NCBI RefSeq assembly: GCF_040954835.1
Contig: NC_090698.1
Span: 42,630,157-42,694,156 of the forward strand
Direction of reading: 5' to 3'
Length of the DNA: 64,000 nucleotides
Source of the DNA: Lepisosteus oculatus
Lineage: Eukaryota > Chordata > Actinopteri > Semionotiformes > Lepisosteidae
Program-made: the position numbers and the translations under genes
Notes under the pieces: model-generated
The model's input: the letters and a program-made list of their open reading frames with translations, nothing else
Told to the model about the DNA's origin: nothing
Databases searched by the model: none
Part shown: positions 1-12,599 of the stretch, piece by piece
Layout of the letters: each line of letters starts with the position of its first letter
How positions within the stretch are numbered: the first letter of the stretch is position 1

Positions 1-23
1 TTCGAAATTTTATCTTCAATATC

Positions 24-95
24 CTGAGATGGACTGGCGCCCAGTTCAGGGAATAGTCCAACCTCGCGTCCTGTGCTTCAGCGATAGATTCCTTG
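24..95 (+). repeat. fragment of dispersed 'GTGGAGTTTG' repeat (3' part)
   Basis: The phrase 'gatggactggcgcccagttc' followed by a 'gtcctgtgcttc...gatagattcc' stretch matches the 3' part of the dispersed repeat seen more completely near 30.1, 37.0 and 53.2 kb in this window (there 'atggactggtgtcccgtcca'). Only this internal piece is present. It carries no coding potential. Confidence 0.6.
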
Positions 96-236
96 TTACA
101 GCATCAGTAACGATGTGCTTTCAGGTAATAGATGGACGGTGCAGTCATAACAAAATGTTTAAATATAGTGACCGTGAAGATGACCTGTGCTGCCACTGAC
201 ATTCAAGTGGTCCTGAAGGTTTACGTCAGTATGACA

Positions 237-237
<1 letters not shown>

Positions 238-320
<83 letters not shown>
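238..320. repeat. (TAA)n microsatellite
   Basis: About 27 uninterrupted TAA units. The poly-isoleucine reading frame across it is an artefact of the repeat. Length polymorphism between individuals is expected. Confidence 0.98.
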
Positions 321-945
321 TCATATATGCCGATAATGTGTTATAAAATCTGTAAACTATTCATTCAAGACATGATTCCAAAGTCTTAGAATAGATCAAG
401 CATATTCTCGGCCTACATATGCAGTAATGCCATACTGCAGTGTGGAAGAAAGGTTATGCATTTGCGAGCAAATCCATTTAATAAAATTGTTTGCTTTATT
501 TCACGTCCCGCAAATAAAGCTTGAAATCCCAGTGCTTAGTCCTTCGGCAGGTATTGGTGTACAGAAATTCAATCTATAAATTTTAGAAGAAGTAAACTGA
601 CTAAATAAATTGTATTAGAGGCGGCCAATATGTTTTCGGGTAGTTTCCTTTGTTCCACTTCTATCTGTGTGCAACAATCTAAAACCTATTTATTAGGAAA
701 AAATCACTTGATCCGTCATAGAAAATCCTTAAACTGGGCTTTTCGGGACATTATGAAGATGCTACCTGGTGGAAAAGCTGATGACGACCTCCGATCCTCA
801 GAACGAAGCATCAATAACACCACAATTAGATTAAAATGATTATATTACGCACCAATAAATGTATCATTAAATATAATGACACCGTTTGCTGTGCTCATGA
901 TTCAAATAGATAAATACTCTCAAGCAAATATAATCAATTTTAAGG

Positions 946-1008
946 ATTATTATTATTTTATTAATATTATTGTTGTTGTTGGTGTTGTTGTTGTCGTCGT
1001 CGTCGTTT
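946..1008. repeat. compound triplet microsatellite (TTA, TTG, GTC)
   Basis: Consecutive runs of TTA/ATT, then TTG, then GTC triplets. The unit changes stepwise, as expected when point mutations spread along a replication-slippage tract. Confidence 0.9.
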
Positions 1009-3240
1009 TGATTGTTATTTAAATCATTCCAGGTTTAGAAGTACAATCGTCCTTGTCGACTGCCTCTTCACCCAGTTAAATATGGCCTGGAGCTTCAAAA
1101 GGAATGATTCAGTTTGTTTATACAGCTATAAAAGCGATGAGCAATTGAAAAGTCGTAAAACGAAGCGCGCTATCAATCACCACACGATAGTGTCGTTCTG
1201 CGAAAGCAGCAAAGATTAAATAATGCGATGATTTCATATTATCCTTATTGTTCTTCTTCGGTTCCATATTGCCGTACGCGTTTAGAACCTTTCTTGAGAA
1301 AGCGATTGCACACTTACAGTATATAGCGAAAATTAATATATAAAGAACTTTAGATAGCCAACACAGTTTAATCCATTATTTTAAACCCGAGCTAAGTCTA
1401 TTTCAGCACCAGAATCATTTCTATAGTCCTATACATTAGAGTAACGATCCGAGATTTGTTTTAGATTTGTTTTATTTTAAACAAACATATATTGTATTTA
1501 AACGATATTATATCACAGCGTACGTATCGTATAATAGACCCACGGTATATAATATAAAAGCATGACATAAAAAATACCACCACAGACCCCGAGACCTTGT
1601 ATTTTGCTGTCTGTCGGATCCGGTACTTCATCCAAGTTTCCGGGACGTATCCTCAGTTTACGGGACGTACGAACCACAACTATGTCTCAAAGTTGAATCC
1701 GGGATTATTACCAGTTTCAAACACAACACAAGTAGCTCCGCTGTATCAGTGGTTATGGAGTCTAACCCCCGTACAGTGTTCTGAGCGATCCTGGTCATGT
1801 CACCAGATTGCCAAAAATAAAAGATGAGATGAACCCATGTAACCTAGGATAGAAAAAAGAACAGAACAAAAATGCCAAAGTTCTCGCTCGGACGCATCCT
1901 TTGTGTGATTCTAAAGCCATTATTCACCCTGAAATGTAAAGCGCTTTTATAAACCCCAACACCGGCATCTGCCAAAAGCGTTTTATTTTTCAGTTTTTCT
2001 GTGTGTGTCTTTATGGCAAGAGTCAATGTGTAACTTGCCAATTACGGTGTTTGCAGGGTATTATTTACCGCATAGCTCATAAGAAATCTCTTTGTGTTTT
2101 GCACTGTTAGAACAAAATAAATAATCTTAATTGAGTCAATTTTGATTAAAAATCAATACGGTTCGTTTGAAAGAATAGGTCTGTAATTGCCGTCTGCAGC
2201 CTTTTTTTTATATTTGTTTATATCCCAAGACTCATCTCAAGACATTAATCACACAAATGTATGTTTTAAAAAAGGACTTCTAAACCGCATGTTCAACCCC
2301 ACTGCAGAATTTCCACCGAATTTTGCACTTAATTTCCTCAGATATCATTTACAATAAGAATACCCCGCTTGACAGCCAAGTCTAAACAGTAGTAAATTAG
2401 TACAAATTTATACTGATTTTGCTCTAATAATCGTAATAAAAGCTTATAGATTTGGCACTAATTACATAAATGCCTAATGATCTTGAAAATTACTCTGGTT
2501 AGGAATATATTACTAATCTAAACTTTGTTGTTGGCTGGCTCTGAGAAATCAGAACATTAGAGATGGTTCACTTCGCTTGTGGAAGACCGCACTTAAAATG
2601 TTACAACAGGGGTGAAATATTCATGGTGAAATCTGAAAACAATGCAATTGCTATTCGTTCTCACGCTTGGAGCACAAACAACACAAAATGTATATAATAA
2701 ATGCAGGTAGAAAGTATAATTCCTAGAAAATACTGTATACAGTATAATGTTTGACAGGATAAGGAATAAACAGAAGTCAGGCATTCACTCTTGACTAAAG
2801 CAGTTTCTTAAGATTTGCGTCTGAATCAGTTTTACACTGGACTCTGCCATTATGTTTTTTCTTCTTTCTCCTTAAAAACACTAAGGTTTTATACGACTGT
2901 AATTTAAAGCCCGTAGAGTGATAGGGATGGTATGTTTATATTGAAATTGCCTAATAAGTTGAGCAGATCAGATCCGGGCTGCGAACAGAGCCATCTTAAG
3001 AACAATAACACTTCAAATAAAGTATATTTGAACAAATATTCCAGAAATACCCAGTTTATTAAGTTTGGTTTGTAGCCATTATAGAAATTAGATCAGGTCA
3101 TTTTAAAGGGTATAATTTGAGGCTGATAGCTAATAAATCAGATTTGAAAATGAGGAGAAATAGACTTGTAAATGTAGCTTGGTTGTGAATGTGAGTGGTT
3201 GGCCGCAGAGCTTCGCGGAGCTGACATTTTCAAGCTTCAA
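1009..3240. other. OTP upstream region, no gene recognised
   Basis: Unique AT-rich sequence. Short open frames at 1597-1827 and on the minus strand at 1844-2041 and 2593-2784 have no recognisable domains and no splice or promoter context, so I treat them as chance. Distal regulatory sequence for OTP is plausible but cannot be shown from one sequence. Confidence 0.5.
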
Positions 3241-3445
3241 TTCTGATTGGTTCTCATTTGGAGAAGCTCATGGGTTCATTCAACTATTAAGCGCCTCCCA
3301 GTCCCTCTAAAGGACATTATAATGCAAGGGACCTCCTTTTTAACCACAAACCGAATTTTCTTTCATTTAGGCTATATATATTTTTTAAATAGTTTAAAGT
3401 TGTAGAATTTTTTTTGGAAAGCGTTTCACCCTGGAGCGGTGCGCA
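3241..3445 (+). promoter_or_regulatory. OTP: probable OTP proximal promoter and 5'UTR
   Basis: A CCAAT box in reverse orientation (ATTGG, 3246-3250) lies about 125 bp upstream of a TATA-like stretch (GGCTATATATATT, 3370-3382). The OTP start codon follows at 3446. If the TATA-like element is used, transcription would begin near 3400 and the 5'UTR would be only about 45 nt. The region just upstream is also locally richer in GC than its surroundings. The elements are seen directly; their use is inferred. Confidence 0.45.
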
Positions 3446-3482
3446 ATGCTATCGCACGCCGACCTCCTGGATGCTCGCCTCG
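3446..3482 (+). CDS. OTP: OTP coding exon 1
   Basis: It encodes [12 protein letters not shown] plus the first base of a glycine codon, followed by a canonical donor (CG|gtgagt). The ATG at 3446 is chosen because the first 13 residues match vertebrate OTP. An intron this early leaves nearly the whole protein in exons 2 and 3, the normal OTP gene structure. Confidence 0.93.
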
Positions 3483-6400
3483 GTGAGTTATCGTCACCAA
3501 ACTCCGGTCTTCAACTCTACTGTAAGCTGGAGGAACTTCTAATCTAACAAAATCAAGCAGAGAAATTGACAATTTGTTCCTTATTTTAGCTAATATGATT
3601 TAAATGAGTTAATTCTCTTTAAAAGCAATTATTTTTATATTACATCATAATTTGATTTAAAACCGTTTTCAAATATAGCGCTGTGATCCAATAGAATTAA
3701 GAATATGCTATTATGAGATTGTGCTATTTTTAGATCTAATATTTTGTGTTATATAAAATTAATGTAAAAAAGAACGAGACATTGTAAGCGATACGCACTG
3801 GAGAATAGTTTGCTCGTAAAGAAAATTAAAAATGTTTTGTTGTTGGTTTTAGGTGCATGGATATTATAACTAATCAAATATTGTTGATTTGTAGCTTTTT
3901 GCTGTAATATACAGTTATTTGTAATTTACCGTTTTATCACTTAAACTAATAATTGATTGATGACCTAACTTATGTTTTTATTGATAAAAATAAATCAAAT
4001 GTGAATGCTTCATTTTGTAGGAAAGAAAGTTTTAACTATCCTTTTACTCCAACTGACTTATTTCATGATATATTATTTTGTAGGGATGAAGGACGCAGCG
4101 GCGGAGCTTCTGGGACACAGGGAGGCATTGAAGTGTAGGCTGGGAGCCGGGGGATCGGACCCCGGGCATCCTGGAGATCTAGCCCCGGGCTCGGACACTG
4201 TAGAAGGGACGACTCTCCTCCCTGGAGACGACATCAACAATACTGGATCCAACCCCTCCGGTGTCCAGGTCAGCACAAAAGACCAGGAAAAGCAACAACA
4301 GCAGAACCCGAACCAGTCAGGTGGGCAACAAAGCCAACAGAAACAGAAACGTCACCGGACCCGTTTTACTCCGGCCCAGCTTAACGAACTGGAGAGAAGC
4401 TTCGCAAAAACCCATTACCCAGACATCTTTATGAGAGAAGAATTGGCACTGAGAATCGGTCTGACAGAGTCGCGCGTACAGGTAAGGCCAGTTTGCAAGA
4501 ATTTAATCATCATGCTGTACTGTACATGTGTTGTGCTAAAAATATAATTCCGTAAGTACAAAAATGCTGCCGACTTCTTACGCTACACAACCAAATACAT
4601 CCTGAAAGATAACTAAAATATGCTGCTGTTAAATACATTTAACTTTTAATCAATATCAATTGCAAGATTTAAGTACCGCTGAAGACAATATCAAAATTAG
4701 TCTATGATTTTTTCATCTTCAGCTGCGAGACACGGAAATATAATTTTACTACTAAGGAAAAAAAGGAAAGAAGGGAAAAAAACAGACGGAGAAATATATT
4801 AGATTAATGCCATATACAATGAACTATTGGGATATATTTTTGAATTTTACGATGAAGAAAAAAACGCGTTCGTCAAGACGCTTCTTTCTTTCACCAATTA
4901 GCTATATATACAAAGCAATAACAATTTATAGAGAATAAAAACATGTAATTTGTTTCTTAAATATTCCTGAAATCAAACACTTGAACCCAATTATAACAAT
5001 ATTTTACGTGAATGCATTTGATTGCCAAGGCCCTACAGTAAGTATCTGGGTAACGGTCAATCCCCGGTCACACTTAGGATATTTCTGGAGTCTTAATAGT
5101 TTTCAAGTTTTTAATACATTAATGTGTTTTATTAGCCTGTCAACGTTTGTGTAAACGAGGAAAGAGAAATATTGGTTGACTCTTGATATGGTTCATCGTG
5201 AGTCAAATGTTAGTTTCCGTCAGTTTTCCTTAAATGAAAAGAAAGCGATTTATTTCCAGCAATCAGGTTAAGTGATAGAGCTATCCAAGGTGCTGAAACT
5301 GTTTAAGTTTCCCGCTGTTCGCGCAAAACAGTTAACTGAGGTTTCGAAAGCATTGTTATTAATATTAATAATAATAATAATTATTATTATTAGTAATAAA
5401 AACTACAACTACGGCTGCTGCTTCTTCCACTACTACGTGGCTACGAATATTGCTCTGAGCACTACTCGATTAAATAAATAGTAATACTATAGCTGTACCT
5501 TCTTCTGTTGTCAAGGCCAGTTATTAATTGCCCGATAACAGTTAATTACAGAATTGTTTTTTGAAGGACGTTTTTTTAATTCGTTCCTTTATAGACAAAC
5601 ATAGGATTAATGCATATACGTTAATATTCACACAATAAAGATGAAAACAAATTTGTTTTTATTTGAGTACCTACAGTATTTTCATATTTGAACAAATATG
5701 TGCAATTACGTTTAAATGGAAATTTCTATTGGTGTTGTGAATTTTATTAAATTATAAATACAACATTAAATATTACTGTTACTACTTCCGTACTTCTAAT
5801 ATATTGTTAAGATTAATGGGCCTATATTATGACCAACAACAGCAATATAATGATAATATAAAGAAGAAAAGAAAAAAATTATAATTTGTAAAATTATTTA
5901 ATTAAACTGTTAAACGGGCTTTCTCATAGTTATTGCTTTTCGACATAAACAGTCTGAAAAAAATCTATTTATATATTGAAATCATATTAACTGGCTCGCA
6001 AAAAAATATTCGACTGAAAATATTCCGGAATAAATTAAACTCTTTAGTGCGTAATTCTCGGCGTCTTCCCCATTAGTAGTAGATGGCTGTTCTAGTCGTT
6101 ATTTAAATTATAATGGTTCATAGATCTGATTGGCGCGCTGTTGCTTTTTAAAGCCTGCTAAATTAACTCATGCAATAGATTCATTTTTAGGAGAATATAG
6201 GCATTTAATGAAGGTCCTACATACCTATTCCACACATACTTTTATTCTTATCTGATATATTTCAGTTCATTATGTATGTATAGCTTTTTCAAGGTAGTAT
6301 AATAAAACCAGGCCCATTATTATCAACCAATTTCAGAATTATTTATAACAGGGGATGGCTTATTAACCCGCAATGTGAAAATCATGCAAATTGCGAGATT

Positions 6401-8605
6401 ATATGCAATATAATAAGCATAATCATTAGTCTCTAGCACGAATTAATTAGCTTTCAATATTTTATTTACATAAAAATAAAATAAGCGAAATACTGTCTAC
6501 GTAGATATCTTTGCTGAATAATATTTTATGACAAAAATAAAATTGTTTTGCAGCTGAGTGGTCAACATAGTGCGCTCCTTTCCAATGGTTTTGTCACCTA
6601 CCACGTCTTAATAGCGGACAAGTTGAAAGTATATTCTAGTTTTTTAATGGAATGAGAAATTGCATTTTCTTTCCCCCCTAGCACTATTAAAGTGTAATGA
6701 ATTTGGTCGGGATTTCACGGATGGCTGCTCCGAGTGAACCTGAGATTTGAGTTTTAATACAGCGCCCCAGATTTCCTACCAAATCTTCACATTAATCATC
6801 AGCCGGATTGCAGTGAGATCTTTATAAACCTCAAGGACCCCAGCAGAAATTTAACACTCAATATCATTTACAGCCTTTGAGACAAATAGGTTATATCTGT
6901 ATAGATATATAAAGGCCTATATATTCACTCACATATGTATACACGCATAATACACAGCGTACATATAGGGTAAGATGACGTATTTTGTTAAAATTCCTTG
7001 AGGTATTGGTCTCACTGTTCACTACCAAAGTACGTCTGATACTGCTAATACGTTAAATAAGGACTTTAATGTTTTTGTTTTATTTATTTTTTAAATCACA
7101 GCTATTCGAGTAGAATTTCTTTAAATTGACTGGAAATCTTGGTTTCTAAAACCCAGAATGTTGGTAATTCTGAATATTGATAATAGCATTTTATAACATC
7201 TGCCATTGACTATAACCAACACGTATCAACTATTTATTTATTATATATTAGATTTTCCACTACACATCGGTATTACAAATACTTAATTGTTTTTCTTATA
7301 ATAATTAAAAAAACTAACTTTTATGATCAGGCTGAAATAAAATTGTAAAAAATAGTATCGGGTAATGAGAACTACGCGAAAGATTAAAAAATAAAACAAT
7401 AAACAAAGATGTTTTTTTACCCATGTACACTTCTTTTTAAATCTGCTATTAAAAACTTCAATTTATTTGATTTTTATTTACAGCCCACGAATCAAATAAT
7501 TACTGTAAAAAGAATAAGCCGACGTCTAAAGTTTATGTAGTGAGATATTCTTCATTCTAGGAAGAGTACCTTCGATGACTTTTATGTCATATTTGATCTT
7601 TGTTCGTTTATGTTGTCCATTTTGCTAAACTGTTATAGATCTAATTTGGTGCCTAAAAAGTGTCTATATTACAAGTGCATATTGAAATATGATTAATTTC
7701 TATATCTTGATTTAATTTTGACATAAACGCGTTTTATTCCCTTAAAGGAAGAACATACAGTATATAACCAATTTAGAGTTTGGAAAATTAATGTTCACAG
7801 ACTTCGAGCTGTTACCTAATTCGGATTAAGAATCGTATTATACATTATATGTACCTACAGTAGTCGACTTATATACTGTATTACTACTGTACGTAATAGA
7901 CGTACTGTAGTAAGACTGTTTTTTAATTACCTAAAACATTATGACAGAAAAATAACAGTAGCACTGTTTATTCGCACGATAATAATCTATACCTTGGAAA
8001 GGCTTTTACAAAAATATTTCATGCCCATTAATGCCCTTCTATTCAATAATTAGACTTTATTTTCTTTTCAACCCCAGGTTTGGTTTCAGAACCGACGCGC
8101 GAAGTGGAAGAAGCGCAAGAAGACCACTAACGTTTTTCGAGCCCCTGGTACGTTACTACCAACCCACGGCCTGCCACAGTTTCCCTCTGCTGCAGCCGCT
8201 GCAGCCGCAATGGGCGACAGCCTCTGTTCATTTCATGCCAACGATACCCGCTGGGCTGCAGCCGGAATGCCCGGCGTGTCTCAGCTGCAACTCCCGCCCG
8301 CTCTGGGCCGGCAGCAGGCCATGGCTCAGTCTTTGTCCCAGTGCAGCCTTGGAGCTGGTCCCCCTCCCAATTCCATGAGCCTGTCCAACAGCTTGTCCGC
8401 GGCCTCTAACGGCTCCGGACTTCAGTCACACCTCTACCAGCCCGCATTTCCTGGCATGGTGCCCGCCTCTCTCTCCGGTCCCACTAACGTGACCGGTTCA
8501 CCCCAGCTCTGTAGCTCTCCGGATAGTGACGTCTGGAGAGGGACCAGCATCGCTTCCCTGCGCCGCAAAGCACTCGAGCACACAGTCTCAATGAGTTTCA
8601 CTTAA
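3446..8605 (+). CDS. OTP: orthopedia homeobox protein, complete coding region in three exons
   Basis: The coding exons are 3446-3482, 4084-4481 and 8078-8605. Joined, they give a 320-residue protein ending in TAA; human OTP is 325 as I recall. All four intron ends are GT/AG. The N-terminus ([13 protein letters not shown]) and C-terminus ([15 protein letters not shown]) match vertebrate OTP as I know it. The homeodomain spans about residues 100-159, with the helix-3 core [11 protein letters not shown] and glutamine at position 50. A Gln-rich linker precedes it (about 75-98). An alanine run (about residues 184-190) and a Ser/Pro-rich region follow, and the OAR motif (about 300-317) closes the protein. 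OTP is a nuclear DNA-binding regulator needed for hypothalamic neuroendocrine cell types. No frameshift or stop interrupts it. Confidence 0.97.
3483..4083 (+). other. OTP: OTP intron 1
   Basis: A 601-nt AT-rich intron with donor gtgagt and acceptor attttgtag (ends 4083). A similar decoy, cattttgtag, ends at 4020. Splicing there would keep the reading frame open but would add residues not known in OTP. Confidence 0.85.
4084..4481 (+). CDS. OTP: OTP coding exon 2 (N-terminal region and homeodomain helices 1-2)
   Basis: It begins GG|ATG, finishing the glycine codon, and encodes [13 protein letters not shown] through the homeodomain to TESRVQ. It ends phase 0 at the donor CAG|gtaagg. The MKDA methionine is internal to OTP rather than the start, because exon 1 encodes the conserved N-terminus. 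The linker before the homeodomain is rich in Gln and Asn ([17 protein letters not shown]). One extra alanine relative to my memory of the human protein (DAAAELL versus DAAELL) is visible. Confidence 0.95.
4482..8077 (+). other. OTP: OTP intron 2
   Basis: A 3.6 kb AT-rich intron that interrupts the homeobox between Gln46 and Val47 of the homeodomain, the common paired-class intron position. No coding exon is recognised inside it. It holds a short ATA/ATT repeat at 5356-5398. A less AT-rich stretch around 6540-6860 could be regulatory, but I have no second sequence to test that. Confidence 0.85.
5356..5398. repeat. ATA/ATT triplet repeat
   Basis: A run of ATA then ATT triplets forms a small AT palindrome inside OTP intron 2. 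The open frame across it (5272-5481) is a low-complexity artefact. Confidence 0.85.
8078..8605 (+). CDS. OTP: OTP coding exon 3 (homeodomain helix 3 to stop)
   Basis: It starts after the acceptor accccag with [18 protein letters not shown], completing homeodomain helix 3. It continues through a seven-alanine run, [16 protein letters not shown], and ends with the OAR motif and TAA at 8603-8605. A wholly in-frame sub-ORF from 8210 is part of this exon, not a separate gene. The exon is GC-rich relative to the flanks, typical of conserved coding sequence here. Confidence 0.96.
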   Translation, partial: VWFQNRRAKWKKRKKTTNVFRAPGTLLPTHGLPQFPSAAAAAAAMGDSLCSFHANDTRWAAAGMPGVSQLQLPPALGRQQAMAQSLSQCSLGAGPPPNSMSLSNSLSAASNGSGLQSHLYQPAFPGMVPASLSGPTNVTGSPQLCSSPDSDVWRGTSIASLRRKALEHTVSMSFT

Positions 8606-9513
8606 TAATAACGATCGAAGAGGCCCACAACCTTTTTTCTTTTTCTGTATTAAAATCCCCGTCACCTAAGTAACACACCAGGAAGTCTACTCAGGATATG
8701 AAAACAAGTAAGAAAAGGAGACTGTGTACAACATACGAGTACACAAACCCCTGAGCAGAAATACTTGTGCGAAGGGGCAAAGAAAACGTGGACATTTAAT
8801 GTAAGAAATAACTACAAACTTCTGGCTAAGCCTGGTTAAAATGTTTTCTATTTTGGCTTTTTTAGACCTGACTTCACGTGTTTATTTATATGTATTTATC
8901 AATCATAGCGCATTGGAGTTTTGACCATCCGTTGCTGTGCCTGCATTCATAAATGACCGCTACACAGATGGGGACAACTATCAGTTTAATTCGATATTTA
9001 TCGACAGTTCTTCACATTAGGAGCTGAGTACGGATTCTGTTTGGTCAAAACTCGAGGCTCTGTGAAAATAATTTTCAAATGCCACCTGCACTGCATGCAA
9101 AGACGGGCTAAAGGCATGCGCAGTGCACGTGTGTATTTTAAAACCCTGGAAGTTTGTACAGCAAGAAAAATTAAATAAATAAAAAAGAATACTGAGAAGA
9201 TGAAGAAAACATATAGTTAAAATAAGATAATTTTAAAGAAACGGCTTTGTCTGCATGTGCTGGCCAGGTTAAAACACTGGGGATATAATATTTATAACAG
9301 AAGAAAAAGAAACTTTACATAACCTGTTATATAGGATGTTTTGTGTAGATAAAGCATTCTTGTTATCTTCTGGTCTATTTGTGATATGTTCTAACTTATT
9401 GTCTGTGCTTATTATTGAAACTGGGTTTCTTAAATGTTTGAACTTATACTTAACACTTATACTTTGGTTTCCTGGACGAGTTTATATCAATTTAATGTAA
9501 ATGAATAAATAAA
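8606..9513 (+). other. OTP: probable OTP 3'UTR with polyadenylation signals
   Basis: After the stop there is no further coding signal. AATAAA hexamers occur at 9174-9179, followed by an A-rich stretch, and at 9504-9513 as overlapping hexamers. Either would give a 3'UTR of about 0.6 or 0.9 kb. Which is used cannot be told without transcripts. Confidence 0.5.
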
Positions 9514-12500
9514 ATCATTTTCAATATGTCACATTATACATGTCCTTGCCTTTGCTGTTGCTGAGTTGGGCGGAACCCTGTAAGTTACATAAACTAGAAC
9601 TAAAGCATTCATACTAAATTGCACACAGTCGTGCGTGTAGCCACTGATCGAATGCTCATATTATGTTTCACCTTACCATATGCATTATAAATTACTCTGC
9701 ACTCGTATTTATTTATATATGCACATTGGTCTTTCATAGCTTTCTTCTGAGACCTTTATTTATTTATTTTCAGATTCGGAATAATTTAACGTCTCGGGGA
9801 AATGCTTGAAAGAATGTAATTAGCTCAGCAGTACATTCTGATTATGCTATTCATAAATAACATAAAGTACAAAGTAACAGTCAAAACAGCATAATGGCAC
9901 AACAGATGTATAAAGAAGACATGCTTAAAGCTAAAGGAAAACACTATAGCACCTATTATAAATCATATTTTAAATAGTTTGTGAGATGCATTAATTTATA
10001 ATACATTAATCTAAAATCTATTCTATAAACTGGACCAAAAATGTCTTGTCAGAAATTGCACATTATTGTAGCCGATATGATTAATAGTAACATACAGGAT
10101 GTGCCTAATTTTTGCGGGGCATTCACCTGTTCTCTCGATCGCTTCTTGTGATTTAAAAGGGTGAAACAGGTGACATTTAACACACGAGGTCAATTTAATG
10201 AATAAGGAGAAATTCTAAGAAACCGTAAATGTCGACTCATATGTAGGCGCCATTATTATTTTGCTCCTAGGTTATTGAAGGAGGAAAGATGCATGGTAAA
10301 ATATTGGTTCTTCCCGCATTGTTCTGACAAGTAACTCTACACAGATGATCGAATTTCTTTGGTCATTGAAGATACGACAAGAATTAATGGATTTATAGCT
10401 CGTGAAAACGATCATTATTCCAACCATCTAAATCGCTCATTTCTAGCCGGGGCTTTGCCAATCTGGATTCTGGCCCGGATGAACAGGGCGCATGGGAGGA
10501 CTATCCCTGGACAGGAGTCCAGTAGCAGACACAGACAGTTCAGAGAAACCAAGCGACCCAGGCAGCCAGTAGCTCATTCTCGACCGGAGAACATCGCGTT
10601 TTGGCCAGTTCATCCTCAGTTTAAGTAGAAACAAGAAAAGAGCAAAGAGGTGTTCTCACGATTAAGGTCAATTAAGGCATTTGGGAACACAAAACAGATT
10701 TTCTATATTTTAAGGAATCCCTTTCCTCTTTGTGTTGCCTACTAACTACAGTATCATCATCACGACAATGCTCTGATCGGTAAGGTCAATTTTGGTCATA
10801 ATGCAAGTTGTCAGATTTACTACCGGTTTCTGGAATCATCTTAGATTCATTTCAAGCTTTAATGTCCCTTAGGGAAAATTATTTTAAGATAGAGTCCAAC
10901 ACAACAATGCAACAAATACAAAAAAAAAACAAAACTAAAAAAGATGTAAGGACAACAATATTTCGGTAGATAAAATAATTATTTTACATTCTTTAAGAAT
11001 GAGATTACAGAGGCTTCTGGATCCACACACTCCATTAATGATGTTAGTGTTAGCTTTCTGTAGAACCCTCTGTTTGTATAATGCAGTCAGGTTGATCTGA
11101 TTTATCCCCATGATCGTATGTTCACTGTTTTTCGCAATCTATTAGAGTTTGTTGGGATATAAGTGATTTGTTTTTACCGTTTTGCATCTGTGAAATAAAA
11201 AATAGGTGATTTCTTACCACTGCGTTTATAAACTCTTCTGGTCATTTTTCCTTGCCCATGATATTAGAATTTATCATGTTTCACATTAAGTTCTTATTTT
11301 GAAAAACCTAAGTTTATAAAGAGGAACGTACTTATTACCTTTAATTATTAGAGCTTTATAAATATCCAATGCTAAATAAACCAACATTATTTCCGCTCCG
11401 AATGCATATGTGTTGCGATATTTTTACAGTCTCAATAAATCAACTAGCAGTATTTTTTAAAACTGGTTCAAAATATATACTCTACATCGACAAAAGATAC
11501 AAAGGCAATTAGGGTTTTAGATTCGACGCATGTTGTGTAGGTTACCCAGCCCAATTGATGACATTTTGTATTTTTGCACAACTTAAAATGTAATTAACTG
11601 CCATCATCAATAGTGCCGTCATCCATTACAGTCAATCGATCAATTAATCAATGTTGATTTCCAGTAAATGAGTAAAACAAGATACTTATTGTGGTTAAGG
11701 AGAAATATTTAGTGTCCTGTAATATTTTATGTTACAATAAGTGGTAAAATATTTTCAAATATATAATAAAACAGTATATACAGTACAATATGTAATCTAA
11801 TCATTTCAGTTATGTGTTGTTTCGCGATCTTCCTGATCTCCGTAACATAAGTTTATTGCTTCAAAAAATTTGTCCTATATGTCCTGAAGTTGCTGAACAT
11901 TTTGGTTTTCATGAGTATGTCCTAAGGATCAAATTAAGCAAAGCACGCCAAGTTCAATGCAAACACGTTTACTTATTCCGGCTGTGACGTACTTCATCAT
12001 AGATATTGCTGGAGGTTTCCAAAGCACCGTCAAAGGTAAATTAAACAAAGATTTTATTTTAACAAAGAATATTTGTTAATAATATATCTTTGGGGTCATT
12101 CATCCTGGCAAGAGACAGTTAAATTTCTGGGAAGTTCACTAGTTTAAGACAAAAGTGGAAATCGAATTTTGAACCAGACTGCTGTGCAGACATGTAGTGT
12201 GGATACGTTTTTTCATACAATGTGTCTTTGATTAGTTAATACGCTAGAAATTCTAACTGCCATTTGCTATGGGTGAGGACTGTTCAATTTACTTTGATCA
12301 GATATCATGGTCAAATAAGCACACCTTAACAAACAACATTTATTACATTTAATATATTAGTGAATAACATTAGTGGAAAAGCAGGGTGCCAGTAATTCAA
12401 TCTGTAAGTGGAACAGTAGCCTACATTGTTTACATGATGTGGGAAAAAAAAGCCTAAAACAGTAAACACCACCTATTGTGGGTGTGAATATTAATTAGCT

Positions 12501-12590
12501 CTTCAACTAATCACAGTGCTGCAGGAGATGGAACTGTCTTATACAGTACTGTACCTTCTCATTATGTCTTTAGTGAAAGGCCAAGGATAG
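9514..12590. other. intergenic, no gene recognised
   Basis: AT-rich unique sequence with only short chance open frames. One GC-richer patch (about 10440-10640) is open on both strands but shows no recognisable protein; see findings. No recognisable mobile element. Confidence 0.55.
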
Positions 12591-12599
12591 CTGTTTCAA

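Noticed and set aside
238..320. CRISPR-like array
   Set aside because: Simple trinucleotide repeat without spacers, in a vertebrate genome.
132..389. 85-aa open frame rich in isoleucine
   Set aside because: It is the translation of the TAA microsatellite and has no other support.
4005..4083. Upstream extension of the OTP exon 2 frame using the acceptor ending at 4020
   Set aside because: It stays open, but the added residues do not match OTP, and the acceptor at 4083 joins exon 1 to give the conserved [17 protein letters not shown].
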